Origin: Bacteroidales bacterium
GTDB lineage: Bacteria; Bacteroidota; Bacteroidia; Bacteroidales; DYOH01
Direction: 5' to 3'
Length of the DNA stretch: 5,973 bases
Assembly (NCBI GenBank): GCA_030632545.1
Contig: DAOVUO010000185.1
Location: 1 to 5,973, forward strand
Shown here: one piece after another, positions 1-5,275 of the stretch
Layout of the letters: each line of letters starts with the position of its first letter
Numbering within the stretch: position 1 is the stretch's first letter
The notes under the pieces: generated by a model
Database searches by the model: none
Told to the model about the DNA's origin: nothing
Seen by the model: only the letters and a program-made list of their open reading frames with translations
Program-made: the position numbers and the translations under genes

Positions 1-167
1 CATTCCACTTTTCCGTTAAGTAGAGTAGCTTTCTGAAAAATAGCAGGAAACGGAAGAGTATTTATTTCCATAGTATCGCCATTTGCAAGATTAGCTAGGT
101 TTATAGCATTTTGAGCTTGTGTGAGATAAGAAGTAAATAAAATGAACGATAATATGAGTGTTTTCAT
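1..167 (-). CDS. Exported protein of unknown function, N-terminal part only
   Basis: Only the first 55 codons are in the window; the gene continues beyond the left edge. The reading begins MKTLILSFILFTSYLTQAQN, a classical Sec signal peptide: a lysine, a hydrophobic core, then a likely signal peptidase I cut after TQA. The mature part starts NAINLANLANGDTMEIN and matches no family I can name. Its ATG (167-165) overlaps the TGA stop of the upstream PorP/SprF-like gene as ATGA, so the two are very probably co-transcribed and translationally coupled. The protein therefore probably works with the T9SS cargo and its outer-membrane partner upstream, as another cell-surface or secreted component. 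That role is inferred from position only. The family is unknown, and a second T9SS-sorted protein is one possibility that the missing C-terminus would settle. Confidence 0.75.
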   Translation of the reverse strand, partial: MKTLILSFILFTSYLTQAQNAINLANLANGDTMEINTLPFPAIFQKATLLNGKVE

Positions 168-1003
168 AGGGTTAGCTTTTGTGATTTCCACTTGTAAGCT
201 CCTAAAACTCCATATCCTGAAGTGGTAGTTAAATGATTTAGTTCATAGATAAGTCCTATACTTAGCCAAGAATAGGGTCTTAATCCTAGTTCAAAAGACA
301 TATTTCCAAGTAAATTTGCTCCACCGTAAAGGTAATTACCTTTGTAGGAAACTAATAGTCCACCAAAAATAAGATTTTCATTAAAGTTTATTAAATCAAA
401 TGCTTGAATAGGTAAACGAAATTCCCAATCATTGGTTATAAACTTAAATCCAAGAGTAGCATCTAATATTTGTGCTTCGTATCCTACATATTGATTATCA
501 AAACTAAACTCTTGTTTATATGTACCAATAGTCCAAAAGTAGTCATGTAAAATTCCGAGAGAGGCACTCACACTTGAGCTGCTAAATTCTTGATATTGAG
601 TTAAAACATCAGCGTTATTTCCAATATTTGAAGAATTATTGATTGTAAATTGTGAAAAAGTTCCATTAATACCAGCAATTAAATGCAAATCTTCCAAAAT
701 TGTAAATTTCCATGCTAAGCCTAAATTTGCTTGTAGAATTTGGTCGCCTACTAATGATTTTTTTTGCAAGCCACTTTGTAGTGCAAAAGTCTGAAGCTGT
801 GTAGCATAAAACGGAGCGTATACGTGTAAGAATGTTTTTTCATATCCATTTCCTACACCATCGTTAACATGTTCAATGCTTATATTCCCTTCATTATTGT
901 ATAGCCTAGTTAACGGAAAATTTCTTTCCAATTCATTTTGTCCAAATATATTTGTTTGTCCAAATATAAGTAGCATAATTAAAAACAATAATTTTGTTTT
1001 CAT
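164..1003 (-). CDS. PorP/SprF-like type IX secretion outer-membrane protein
   Basis: A 279-residue protein with a signal peptide (1-22, MKTKLLFLIMLLIFGQTNIFGQ) followed by alternating polar/aromatic strands ending in glycine-rich turns, as expected of an outer-membrane beta-barrel. PorP/SprF family members are usually about 300 residues and assist secretion or surface attachment of T9SS cargo with type B C-terminal domains; SprF serving SprB is the known example. Supporting features are the length, the barrel-like C-terminus (SFELGLRPYSWLSIGLIYEL) and the position just downstream of a gene with such a domain. The usual early asparagine-proline-alanine (NPA) signature of the family is not obvious, so this is a divergent member or a look-alike barrel. 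I chose the ATG at 1003; an ATG 21 bases upstream (1024) would add MDTNYKQ before the signal peptide. The stop overlaps the next gene by ATGA. Confidence 0.66.
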   Translation of the reverse strand: MKTKLLFLIMLLIFGQTNIFGQNELERNFPLTRLYNNEGNISIEHVNDGVGNGYEKTFLHVYAPFYATQLQTFALQSGLQKKSLVGDQILQANLGLAWKFTILEDLHLIAGINGTFSQFTINNSSNIGNNADVLTQYQEFSSSSVSASLGILHDYFWTIGTYKQEFSFDNQYVGYEAQILDATLGFKFITNDWEFRLPIQAFDLINFNENLIFGGLLVSYKGNYLYGGANLLGNMSFELGLRPYSWLSIGLIYELNHLTTTSGYGVLGAYKWKSQKLTL

Positions 1004-1106
1004 CTGTTTATAATTTGTGTCCATATTTGATATTTGTAAGACATTGAATGTTAATTGTTTGTAAAGATAAATTCATTAAGTATAACTGCTATATATTCAG
1101 CATTTT

Positions 1107-1141
1107 AACTTAAAACTTAGCACTCGAAACTTAACACTGTA
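1107..1141. repeat. Degenerate 7-bp tandem repeat, five units
   Basis: On the plus strand the 35 bases split into five heptamers: aacttaa, aacttag, cactcga, aacttaa, cactgta. Units 1 and 4 are identical and unit 2 differs from them at one base; units 3 and 5 are more diverged. The repeat lies in the gap between the T9SS cargo gene and the PorP/SprF-like gene, upstream of the latter. No function is evident; it could be a decayed simple repeat. Confidence 0.5.
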
Positions 1142-1160
1142 TTATTGAGTGTGTCTTATT

Positions 1161-1180
1161 AAAAAATCAGCCATGGACTG
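1161..1180 (-). terminator. Possible weak intrinsic terminator or attenuator after the T9SS cargo gene
   Basis: On the minus strand CAGTC-CAT-GGCTG (1180-1168) can form a 5-bp stem with one G-U pair and a 3-nt loop, followed after one A by six T (1166-1161). It begins 3 bases after the TGA stop of the cargo gene. The stem is short, so it would be a leaky terminator at best. If active it would make more cargo mRNA than PorP/SprF-like mRNA. Confidence 0.33.
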
Positions 1181-1182
1181 TT

Positions 1183-2718
1183 TCATTTTACTAGTTTTAT
1201 AATTTCTTTAATTTGTGATGTTTCTATATTCATGTATGCTGGATATACTATTGTTCCTACAATAAGGTAAAATCCTGCATCTGCGATTGTTCCTGTTGCT
1301 TGGTCAAGTCCATCCCATGTGTTAGTTCCTTCAAAAATAATTTTGCCACCTACTGTATTCATATTCAAATCACGATAAGTGTACACTTGAATTGAAATAT
1401 TTGTGCCCTCTGGAACAAAAGGTGTCCATATATCATTTATACCATCACCATTTGGCGAAAAGGCATCATTAAAACCAATGCAAGTTGTTGTTGTTCTTGG
1501 AATTGTTATGGTTTTATTGAGCACACAAGCTCTATCGTCTGTTAATGTAATTTGATGATTTCCTGACGATAAGCTTTTTAGACTGTCTTGTAAAATGACT
1601 GATAAATTATCTACTGAAATAGAAATAATATTTGTGGGATATGAAATTATTGCCCATGCATCGCTACTTTCCGAACATGTTGTAGGTTTTATCTCGCTTA
1701 TATAGACTTCATTTGACCAATCGTCTTCTTTTTCAATTACGTATGTAATTTCGGTAGTTAAATTACCGTTGTAGATAGTAAAAACTTGATTTGCAACAGA
1801 AGCAGTAATTATGGCCGTATCATTATTTATTATGAACATGGAGGCGTTTGCAATACTATCAATTATTCCTCTATCGCTAGATATCTGAATTTCAGCATCT
1901 GCAAAATCACACCATCTGGCGAATCTAGTTTGAATTACCTTATAATTAGGTAAAGCTAAGCTTTCAATTACAATTTGTTCGACCCACGAAAAACGCCCCG
2001 AATATACTGATACTGTTCTTAAACCAGCGCGTAATTGTAATGTAAAATCTGTGGCATTAAATGTAATTCTATTAACTGAATCAATCATACTACCATCCGA
2101 TAAACTTCCAGCTATAATTCCATTTTGCCCTAAAGGGTCAGCGAGTCTCGTTTGGGCTATTTTCAAGTCTGGCTTTTCCTCCATCGGTATATAAATATTT
2201 TTATTTATAATGCATCCTGAATTATAAGTTGCACTTATGTTGATAGAGCCTTCGGCCGTTATTACTAGGCTACCAGAATTTGCGGCGATAATAGAACCAG
2301 AATTTACTGTCCAATTTGAAACCGAAAATAAGCTAGAATCTGCTAGATAAATTGCACTTGTATCTAATGCATATCTATCGCTTGCCATAAGGTGTGTTTC
2401 AAACAAAATACTTTCTGTTGCATAAACTACAAAAGTATCAATAATTGTATTTACAGGACTACCATAAAAAACTGCTATGATTAATGAATCGCCTAAGTTT
2501 GATTTGATTATTTGTTCTTTTTCTGAACTTATAATTCCATTTACTTGCCATTGTAAACTATCCCATTTAATAGTGTCTGGAAAAAAACGAGCAGTTATTT
2601 CAACCAATTTGCTAGAGTCGCATGTTCCTAATTTTTCTTGGCTGAACTGTAGCTGTTGTGCTTTTAATGCACTTAATCCTATTACCATTAAAAAAGTAAA
2701 AATTGCAATTTTTTTCAT
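1183..2718 (-). CDS. Secreted T9SS cargo with SprB-like modules and type B (gliding motility-associated) C-terminal domain
   Basis: A 511-residue surface or secreted protein. It has a signal peptide (1-20, cut near ALKA/QQ). Residues 21-180 look like one or two Ig/PKD-like beta domains (for example SNWTVNSGSI at 134-143). Three diverged modules of about 70 residues follow (about 183-254, 258-331 and 338-410). The last is closest to SprB repeats, with cysteine near each end and a closing SGNHQITLTDDRACVLNKTI. The C-terminal domain (413-511) contains FNDAFSPNGDGINDIW and NTWDGLDQATG...AGFYLIVGT, the hallmarks of the gliding-motility C-terminal family, a type B T9SS sorting signal. It lacks the usual NRWG core, having YRDLNMNTVGGKIIFEG there. 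SprB itself is several thousand residues, so this is a small relative, and a role in gliding is not implied. The ATG at 2718 is chosen; the only upstream in-frame start is a GTG at 2739. Confidence 0.86.
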   Translation of the reverse strand: MKKIAIFTFLMVIGLSALKAQQLQFSQEKLGTCDSSKLVEITARFFPDTIKWDSLQWQVNGIISSEKEQIIKSNLGDSLIIAVFYGSPVNTIIDTFVVYATESILFETHLMASDRYALDTSAIYLADSSLFSVSNWTVNSGSIIAANSGSLVITAEGSINISATYNSGCIINKNIYIPMEEKPDLKIAQTRLADPLGQNGIIAGSLSDGSMIDSVNRITFNATDFTLQLRAGLRTVSVYSGRFSWVEQIVIESLALPNYKVIQTRFARWCDFADAEIQISSDRGIIDSIANASMFIINNDTAIITASVANQVFTIYNGNLTTEITYVIEKEDDWSNEVYISEIKPTTCSESSDAWAIISYPTNIISISVDNLSVILQDSLKSLSSGNHQITLTDDRACVLNKTITIPRTTTTCIGFNDAFSPNGDGINDIWTPFVPEGTNISIQVYTYRDLNMNTVGGKIIFEGTNTWDGLDQATGTIADAGFYLIVGTIVYPAYMNIETSQIKEIIKLVK

Positions 2719-2745
2719 CTGTTTATAATTTTTAGTCACAACTTG

Positions 2746-2760
2746 TCCCGAACATCGGGA
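2746..2760. repeat. Small TCCCGA/TCGGGA hairpin upstream of the T9SS cargo gene
   Basis: TCCCGA-ACA-TCGGGA is a perfect 6-bp inverted repeat with a 3-nt loop, and it is GC-rich in an otherwise AT-rich intergenic stretch. It sits 27 bases before the cargo start codon (2718), probably in the 5' untranslated region. From memory, TCCCGA...TCGGGA palindromes recur between genes in Bacteroidota; this copy has no T-run and is not a convincing terminator. Confidence 0.5.
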
Positions 2761-3239
2761 AATGCACGAATAAATTTTTTCTTGCTATTTATTTAATCAT
2801 GCTTTTGCGTAATATACTTAATTAAAGCCTACCCTCACTAAATTATGGTAGTTTCATAGGCCTAAATTTAATTTTTTTGCTATAGGCATTTTAAACCTTA
2901 AACGATTATACATTTCTTTTGTTGGTTTTTTGGCTTGAAAATATATTCGTAATATAAAATTCATAATTGTTTCAATATAATTTTTTTTAAAATTTAACAA
3001 AAAATTAGTTGTTAGTGCTAATACGAAAATTGAACGGTTCAAGGTGTTGCTTTTTTGTTTAGAACTTTTAGGACGACTATGTATGAATACATTAAATCTG
3101 CAATAGCTAAAAGATTTTGCTTAAAAATTATTCAATTGGTGCAAATTTCTGTGTGCTTAATTTAATGAAACTTTCAATATCAATTTCCTTGATAATAATA
3201 TATTTGTAAATGAGTTTGCGGATATTATGGTGAATATAA

Positions 3240-3271
3240 TTTTTGGGATTAAATAAATATGTGTAATTTTG
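3240..3271 (+). promoter_or_regulatory. Bacteroidota-type promoter for rpsP-rimM
   Basis: A -33 element TTTTTG (3240-3245) is followed after 18 bases by TAATTTTG (3264-3271), a full match to the -7 consensus TAnnTTTG used by the Bacteroidota primary sigma factor. Transcription would start near 3278, leaving a leader of about 25 bases before the rpsP ATG at 3305. Another TAnnTTTG match, TATATTTG at 3199-3206, has no good -33 partner. Confidence 0.62.
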
Positions 3272-3304
3272 CACGAATTTTAATTAATAAAAGCAAATAG
3301 TGAT

Positions 3305-3853
3305 ATGCCAGTAAAATTAAGACTTGCAAGACACGGAAGAAAAAAGAAACCCTTCTATCACATAGTCGCAGCTGATAGTAGAGCGCCACGAGATGGCCGT
3401 TTCATTGAAAAAGTTGGTATTTATAATCCCAACACTAATCCAGCAACAATTGAGCTGGAGTTTGAAAAGGCGTTATCATGGTTGCTTAAAGGTGCTCAAC
3501 CTACAGATACGGTTAGAGCAATGTTGTCTTACGAAGGTGTCTTGTGCAAAAAACATCTCTTAGAAGGTGTGAAAAAAGGTGCGCTTAACGAGGAGCAAGC
3601 CGACGCTAAATTTAGTGTTTGGAAAGAGGAAAAACTTGCTAAAATTCAAGCGAAAAAGGAAAAACTTAGCAAAAATTCTGAAATTGCTGACAATAAGCGT
3701 CTTGATGAAGAGCGTAAAATTAATGAAACACGTGCAGAAGGAATTGCAAAAAGACGTTCTGCTTTGTCAAAAGAACTTGAAGAAAGAGCTATTGCCGCTG
3801 CAAAAGAAGCCGCTGGTGAAAGTACTGACGACGAGACTCAGACCGACAAATAG
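3305..3853 (+). CDS. rpsP: 30S ribosomal protein S16
   Basis: A small-subunit protein that binds 16S rRNA and is needed for 30S assembly. The first 80 or so residues are the conserved S16 core: MPVKLRLARHGRKKKPFY at 1-18, ADSRAPRDGRFIEKVGIYNP at 23-42 and WLLKGAQPTDTVRAML at 59-74. The protein is 182 residues against about 80-90 in Escherichia coli. The extra half (about 86-182) is a lysine/glutamate/alanine-rich tail, probably helical or coiled-coil, ending in an acidic GESTDDETQTDK. Such tails are usual for S16 in Bacteroidota. The ATG is fixed by the conserved N-terminus and lies downstream of a clear promoter. rimM follows after 10 bases, as in many bacteria. trmD and rplS, which complete this operon in E. 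coli, are absent here. Confidence 0.97.
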   Translation: MPVKLRLARHGRKKKPFYHIVAADSRAPRDGRFIEKVGIYNPNTNPATIELEFEKALSWLLKGAQPTDTVRAMLSYEGVLCKKHLLEGVKKGALNEEQADAKFSVWKEEKLAKIQAKKEKLSKNSEIADNKRLDEERKINETRAEGIAKRRSALSKELEERAIAAAKEAAGESTDDETQTDK

Positions 3854-3865
3854 ATTTTGATCTAT
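3850..3865 (+). promoter_or_regulatory. Hairpin spanning the rpsP stop and rimM start
   Basis: ATAGAT-TTTG-ATCTAT forms a perfect 6-bp inverted repeat with a 4-nt loop. The left arm includes the rpsP TAG stop (3851-3853) and the right arm includes the A and T of the rimM ATG (3864-3866). The whole 10-base gap is inside the structure. The stem is weak, with one G-C pair, so a ribosome finishing rpsP would open it; ribosomes starting independently might be hindered. Regulatory use is inferred. Confidence 0.4.
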
Positions 3866-4397
3866 GAAAGCATCAGTCTTAGAAAATAATGTGTTCTGGG
3901 GGAATATCTTTAAAACACATGGTGTAAAAGGTGAAGTGCTTATTAAAGTAGAACAAGATTTAATTGAAAATATTCAAAATCTTCAACTGGTTTTTCTTAT
4001 TTTAGAAGGAAAACCAGTTCCTTTTTTTTTAGATAGTTCTTTTTCCCGATGGAAATCTGACGAATATGCGTATTTGAAATTTGTGGAAGTTAATTCTATT
4101 GAAGAAGTCCAAGAACTTTTGTTTGCTCCTGTTCATATTCCTGATAAATTTTCCCAGATTAAAGTCGATTCTATTTCTTCTTTTGTTTACTTAAATTTTG
4201 TGCTTAAAAATAAAAAGGGCAAAACTATTGGTAAGATAGTTGATTGGATGGATATTCAGAATAATCCTGTTTTGACATTGGATTGTGATGGTGTGGAAGT
4301 GTTAATTCCTTTTGTGGAAGACTGGATTATTGATACAGATAGTGAAAATAAAGTGTTGCAAATGGATTTCCCTCCAGATTTATTAAAACTGCAATAA
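3864..4397 (+). CDS. rimM: Ribosome maturation factor RimM
   Basis: RimM is a cytoplasmic assembly factor that binds ribosomal protein S19 and helps mature the 3' (head) domain of the 30S subunit. The 177 residues match the family length of about 170-180. The N-terminal barrel opens with the family motif WGNIFKTHGVKGEVL at 12-26. The C-terminal PRC-barrel (about 100-173) has GKTIGKIVDWMDIQNNPVLTL at 119-139 and IPFVEDWIIDTD at 148-159, ending FPPDLLKLQ. The gene starts 10 bases after rpsP and is clearly in its operon. Unusual features: a hairpin covers its start codon, and a terminator-like stem-loop with nine T sits at codons 41-56. The frame is intact through the T-run. No trmD follows; a hairpin and a new promoter-like element come after the stop. 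Confidence 0.95.
   Translation: MKASVLENNVFWGNIFKTHGVKGEVLIKVEQDLIENIQNLQLVFLILEGKPVPFFLDSSFSRWKSDEYAYLKFVEVNSIEEVQELLFAPVHIPDKFSQIKVDSISSFVYLNFVLKNKKGKTIGKIVDWMDIQNNPVLTLDCDGVEVLIPFVEDWIIDTDSENKVLQMDFPPDLLKLQ
3985..4030 (+). terminator. Terminator-like stem-loop plus T9 inside rimM
   Basis: Bases 3985-3998 (AACTGGTTTTTCTT) pair with 4006-4019 (AAGGAAAACCAGTT) to give a continuous 14-bp stem with one G-U pair and a 7-nt loop (ATTTTAG). Two C then lead into nine consecutive T (4022-4030). This is the geometry of a Rho-independent terminator on the plus strand, though the stem has only four G-C pairs. It lies at rimM codons 41-56, in frame with no break, so it could only act when translation lags or stalls. 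It may be a premature-termination element limiting RimM relative to S16, or chance in AT-rich DNA. Confidence 0.5.
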
Positions 4398-4410
4398 ATC
4401 CTTTTATACT

Positions 4411-4430
4411 GATATACTTTTTTGTATATC
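4411..4430 (+). terminator. Hairpin after rimM, possible weak terminator
   Basis: GATATAC (4411-4417) and GTATATC (4424-4430) are perfect 7-base inverted arms around a TTTTTT loop, 13 bases after the rimM stop. The stem has only two G-C pairs and is followed by TTTG rather than a long T-run, so termination would be weak. Its right arm overlaps the promoter-like element at 4427-4434. Confidence 0.35.
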
Positions 4431-4434
4431 TTTG
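4427..4434 (+). promoter_or_regulatory. Candidate -7 promoter element for the membrane-protein gene
   Basis: TATCTTTG fully matches TAnnTTTG. It ends 26 bases before the ATG at 4461, the expected place for a short-leader promoter. There is no clear TTTG about 19 bases upstream, only TTTT at 4402-4405 (21-base spacing), so the -33 part is poor. It suggests the membrane protein and lipoprotein genes can be transcribed separately from rpsP-rimM. Confidence 0.42.
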
Positions 4435-4460
4435 AATTCAGAATTTTAGTAATATAAGCT

Positions 4461-5258
4461 ATGCCGAGTAATTTTGAGCTTTTTAAAGAGCGCAATGTTT
4501 TTGATTTATTGAATAGTGCTTTTTTATTTGTAAAAAAGAATACCGAATTATTAATCTATATCAGTATAATTGCTGGTCCTTTAATATTAATTACTGCCTA
4601 TTATAGTGTGCAAGTTTCTCATTTTATTAATAGTAATTTGTTAGGTGAGTTCGAAGCTAGTGAGTTAATGGGATTATATGCTGAATTAATAAAATTGAGT
4701 GATTTTAAAATTTTGCTTTTTTTATCTATACTTAATAGTATAACCATTAGCCTAATTGTTTATATTTATCTTATTTTTATAGAGGATGATAAGGAGATGA
4801 GTCTTAATTTGATTTGGGATGCTTTTCTACAATATTTTTTTAAGGCCAGTTCAAGTTATTTATTAATGGTATTAATACTTTTTTCGGGTTTAATTTTATT
4901 TGTAGTTCCAGGTATTTGGCTTATGGCACCAATGCAATTTTATATTTTCATTCGAATAAGAGAAAACGAAGCATTGCTTGATGGTGTAAACCGAAGTATT
5001 AACTTAATGCGAGGTTATTGGGTAGAATCATTTTTTATTTTAATTACAGTTTATGTTATTGTTTCGTTTATTGAAACGATTATAAATTATCCTGCTAATT
5101 TTATGGATATTTCAAGCGATTATTATTCTATTTATAGTTATTTTGTTGCTGTTATTCATGGATTTTTGCAATTCTTTTTACCTTTGGTCTCTGGATTGCA
5201 ATATTATAATTTAAGAACAAAAAAAGGTGAAATTGAATTAAATATTGATAGTGAATAA
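4461..5258 (+). CDS. Polytopic inner-membrane protein of unknown function
   Basis: A 265-residue integral membrane protein. Hydrophobic segments lie at about 29-50, 84-107, 131-165 (probably two helices broken at VVPGIW, 148-153), 189-210 and 224-248, with a charged C-terminal tail (KKGEIELNIDSE). The stretch FVVPGIWLMAPMQF followed by ALLDGVNRSINLMRGYWVESF (171-191) resembles the loosely defined membrane proteins annotated as YciC-like, DUF975-like or glycerophosphodiester phosphodiesterase membrane domain. In these a VPGIW turn precedes a conserved amphipathic S-x-x-L-x-x-G-x-W segment. No catalytic residues or enzyme domain are visible, so no reaction is assigned. It lies 63 bases after rimM with its own promoter-like box. 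A lipoprotein gene follows after 17 bases, suggesting a two-gene envelope unit. Confidence 0.87.
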   Translation: MPSNFELFKERNVFDLLNSAFLFVKKNTELLIYISIIAGPLILITAYYSVQVSHFINSNLLGEFEASELMGLYAELIKLSDFKILLFLSILNSITISLIVYIYLIFIEDDKEMSLNLIWDAFLQYFFKASSSYLLMVLILFSGLILFVVPGIWLMAPMQFYIFIRIRENEALLDGVNRSINLMRGYWVESFFILITVYVIVSFIETIINYPANFMDISSDYYSIYSYFVAVIHGFLQFFLPLVSGLQYYNLRTKKGEIELNIDSE

Positions 5259-5275
5259 TTATAAAGTAGTATGAA

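Larger units (their letters stand above)
2719..3304. other. Divergent intergenic region without a supported gene
   Basis: These 586 bases separate the minus-strand T9SS operon from the plus-strand rpsP operon. They hold the TCCCGA hairpin and the rpsP promoter, described separately. No TAnnTTTG match in the minus-strand orientation was found before the T9SS cargo gene, so its promoter is unidentified. A 62-codon minus-strand reading frame (2854-3042) and a 28-codon plus-strand frame (3079-3165) are present, but neither has a convincing start context or recognisable family. The rest is low-complexity A/T. An unannotated small RNA cannot be excluded from sequence alone. Confidence 0.6.

Noticed and set aside
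1142..1186. 14-codon minus-strand frame (MKQSMADFLIRHTQ) overlapping the cargo stop as ATGA
   Set aside because: The overlap is suggestive of coupling, but the peptide is tiny and coincides with the weak stem-loop and T-run. There is no evidence that it is made.
2477..2728. 83-codon plus-strand frame opposite the T9SS cargo gene
   Set aside because: Antisense shadow of a strongly supported gene; it encodes no recognisable protein.
2854..3042. 62-codon minus-strand reading frame in the divergent intergenic region
   Set aside because: Low-complexity K/N/I/L-rich translation, no recognisable family, no promoter or start context, and the length is expected by chance in A/T-rich DNA. It could be a remnant, but nothing supports that.
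3079..3165. 28-codon plus-strand frame starting MYEYIKSAIAK, which resembles the first residues of Bacteroidota RuvA
   Set aside because: The likeness is about six residues and does not continue in any frame. A ruvA fragment cannot be supported from so little.
3199..3206. TATATTTG as a second rpsP promoter
   Set aside because: It matches the -7 pattern, but no -33 element lies at a suitable distance and a better promoter lies 65 bases nearer the gene.
3579..3860. 93-codon plus-strand frame within rpsP
   Set aside because: Second-frame reading of the lysine-rich S16 tail; S16 itself is certain.
4022..4030. T9 run in rimM as a possible phase-variable or programmed frameshift site
   Set aside because: The frame is intact and RimM is a housekeeping factor not expected to vary. 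The run is better read together with the preceding stem-loop.
4256..4495. 79-codon minus-strand frame over the end of rimM
   Set aside because: It overlaps two supported genes and an intergenic hairpin and has no family resemblance.
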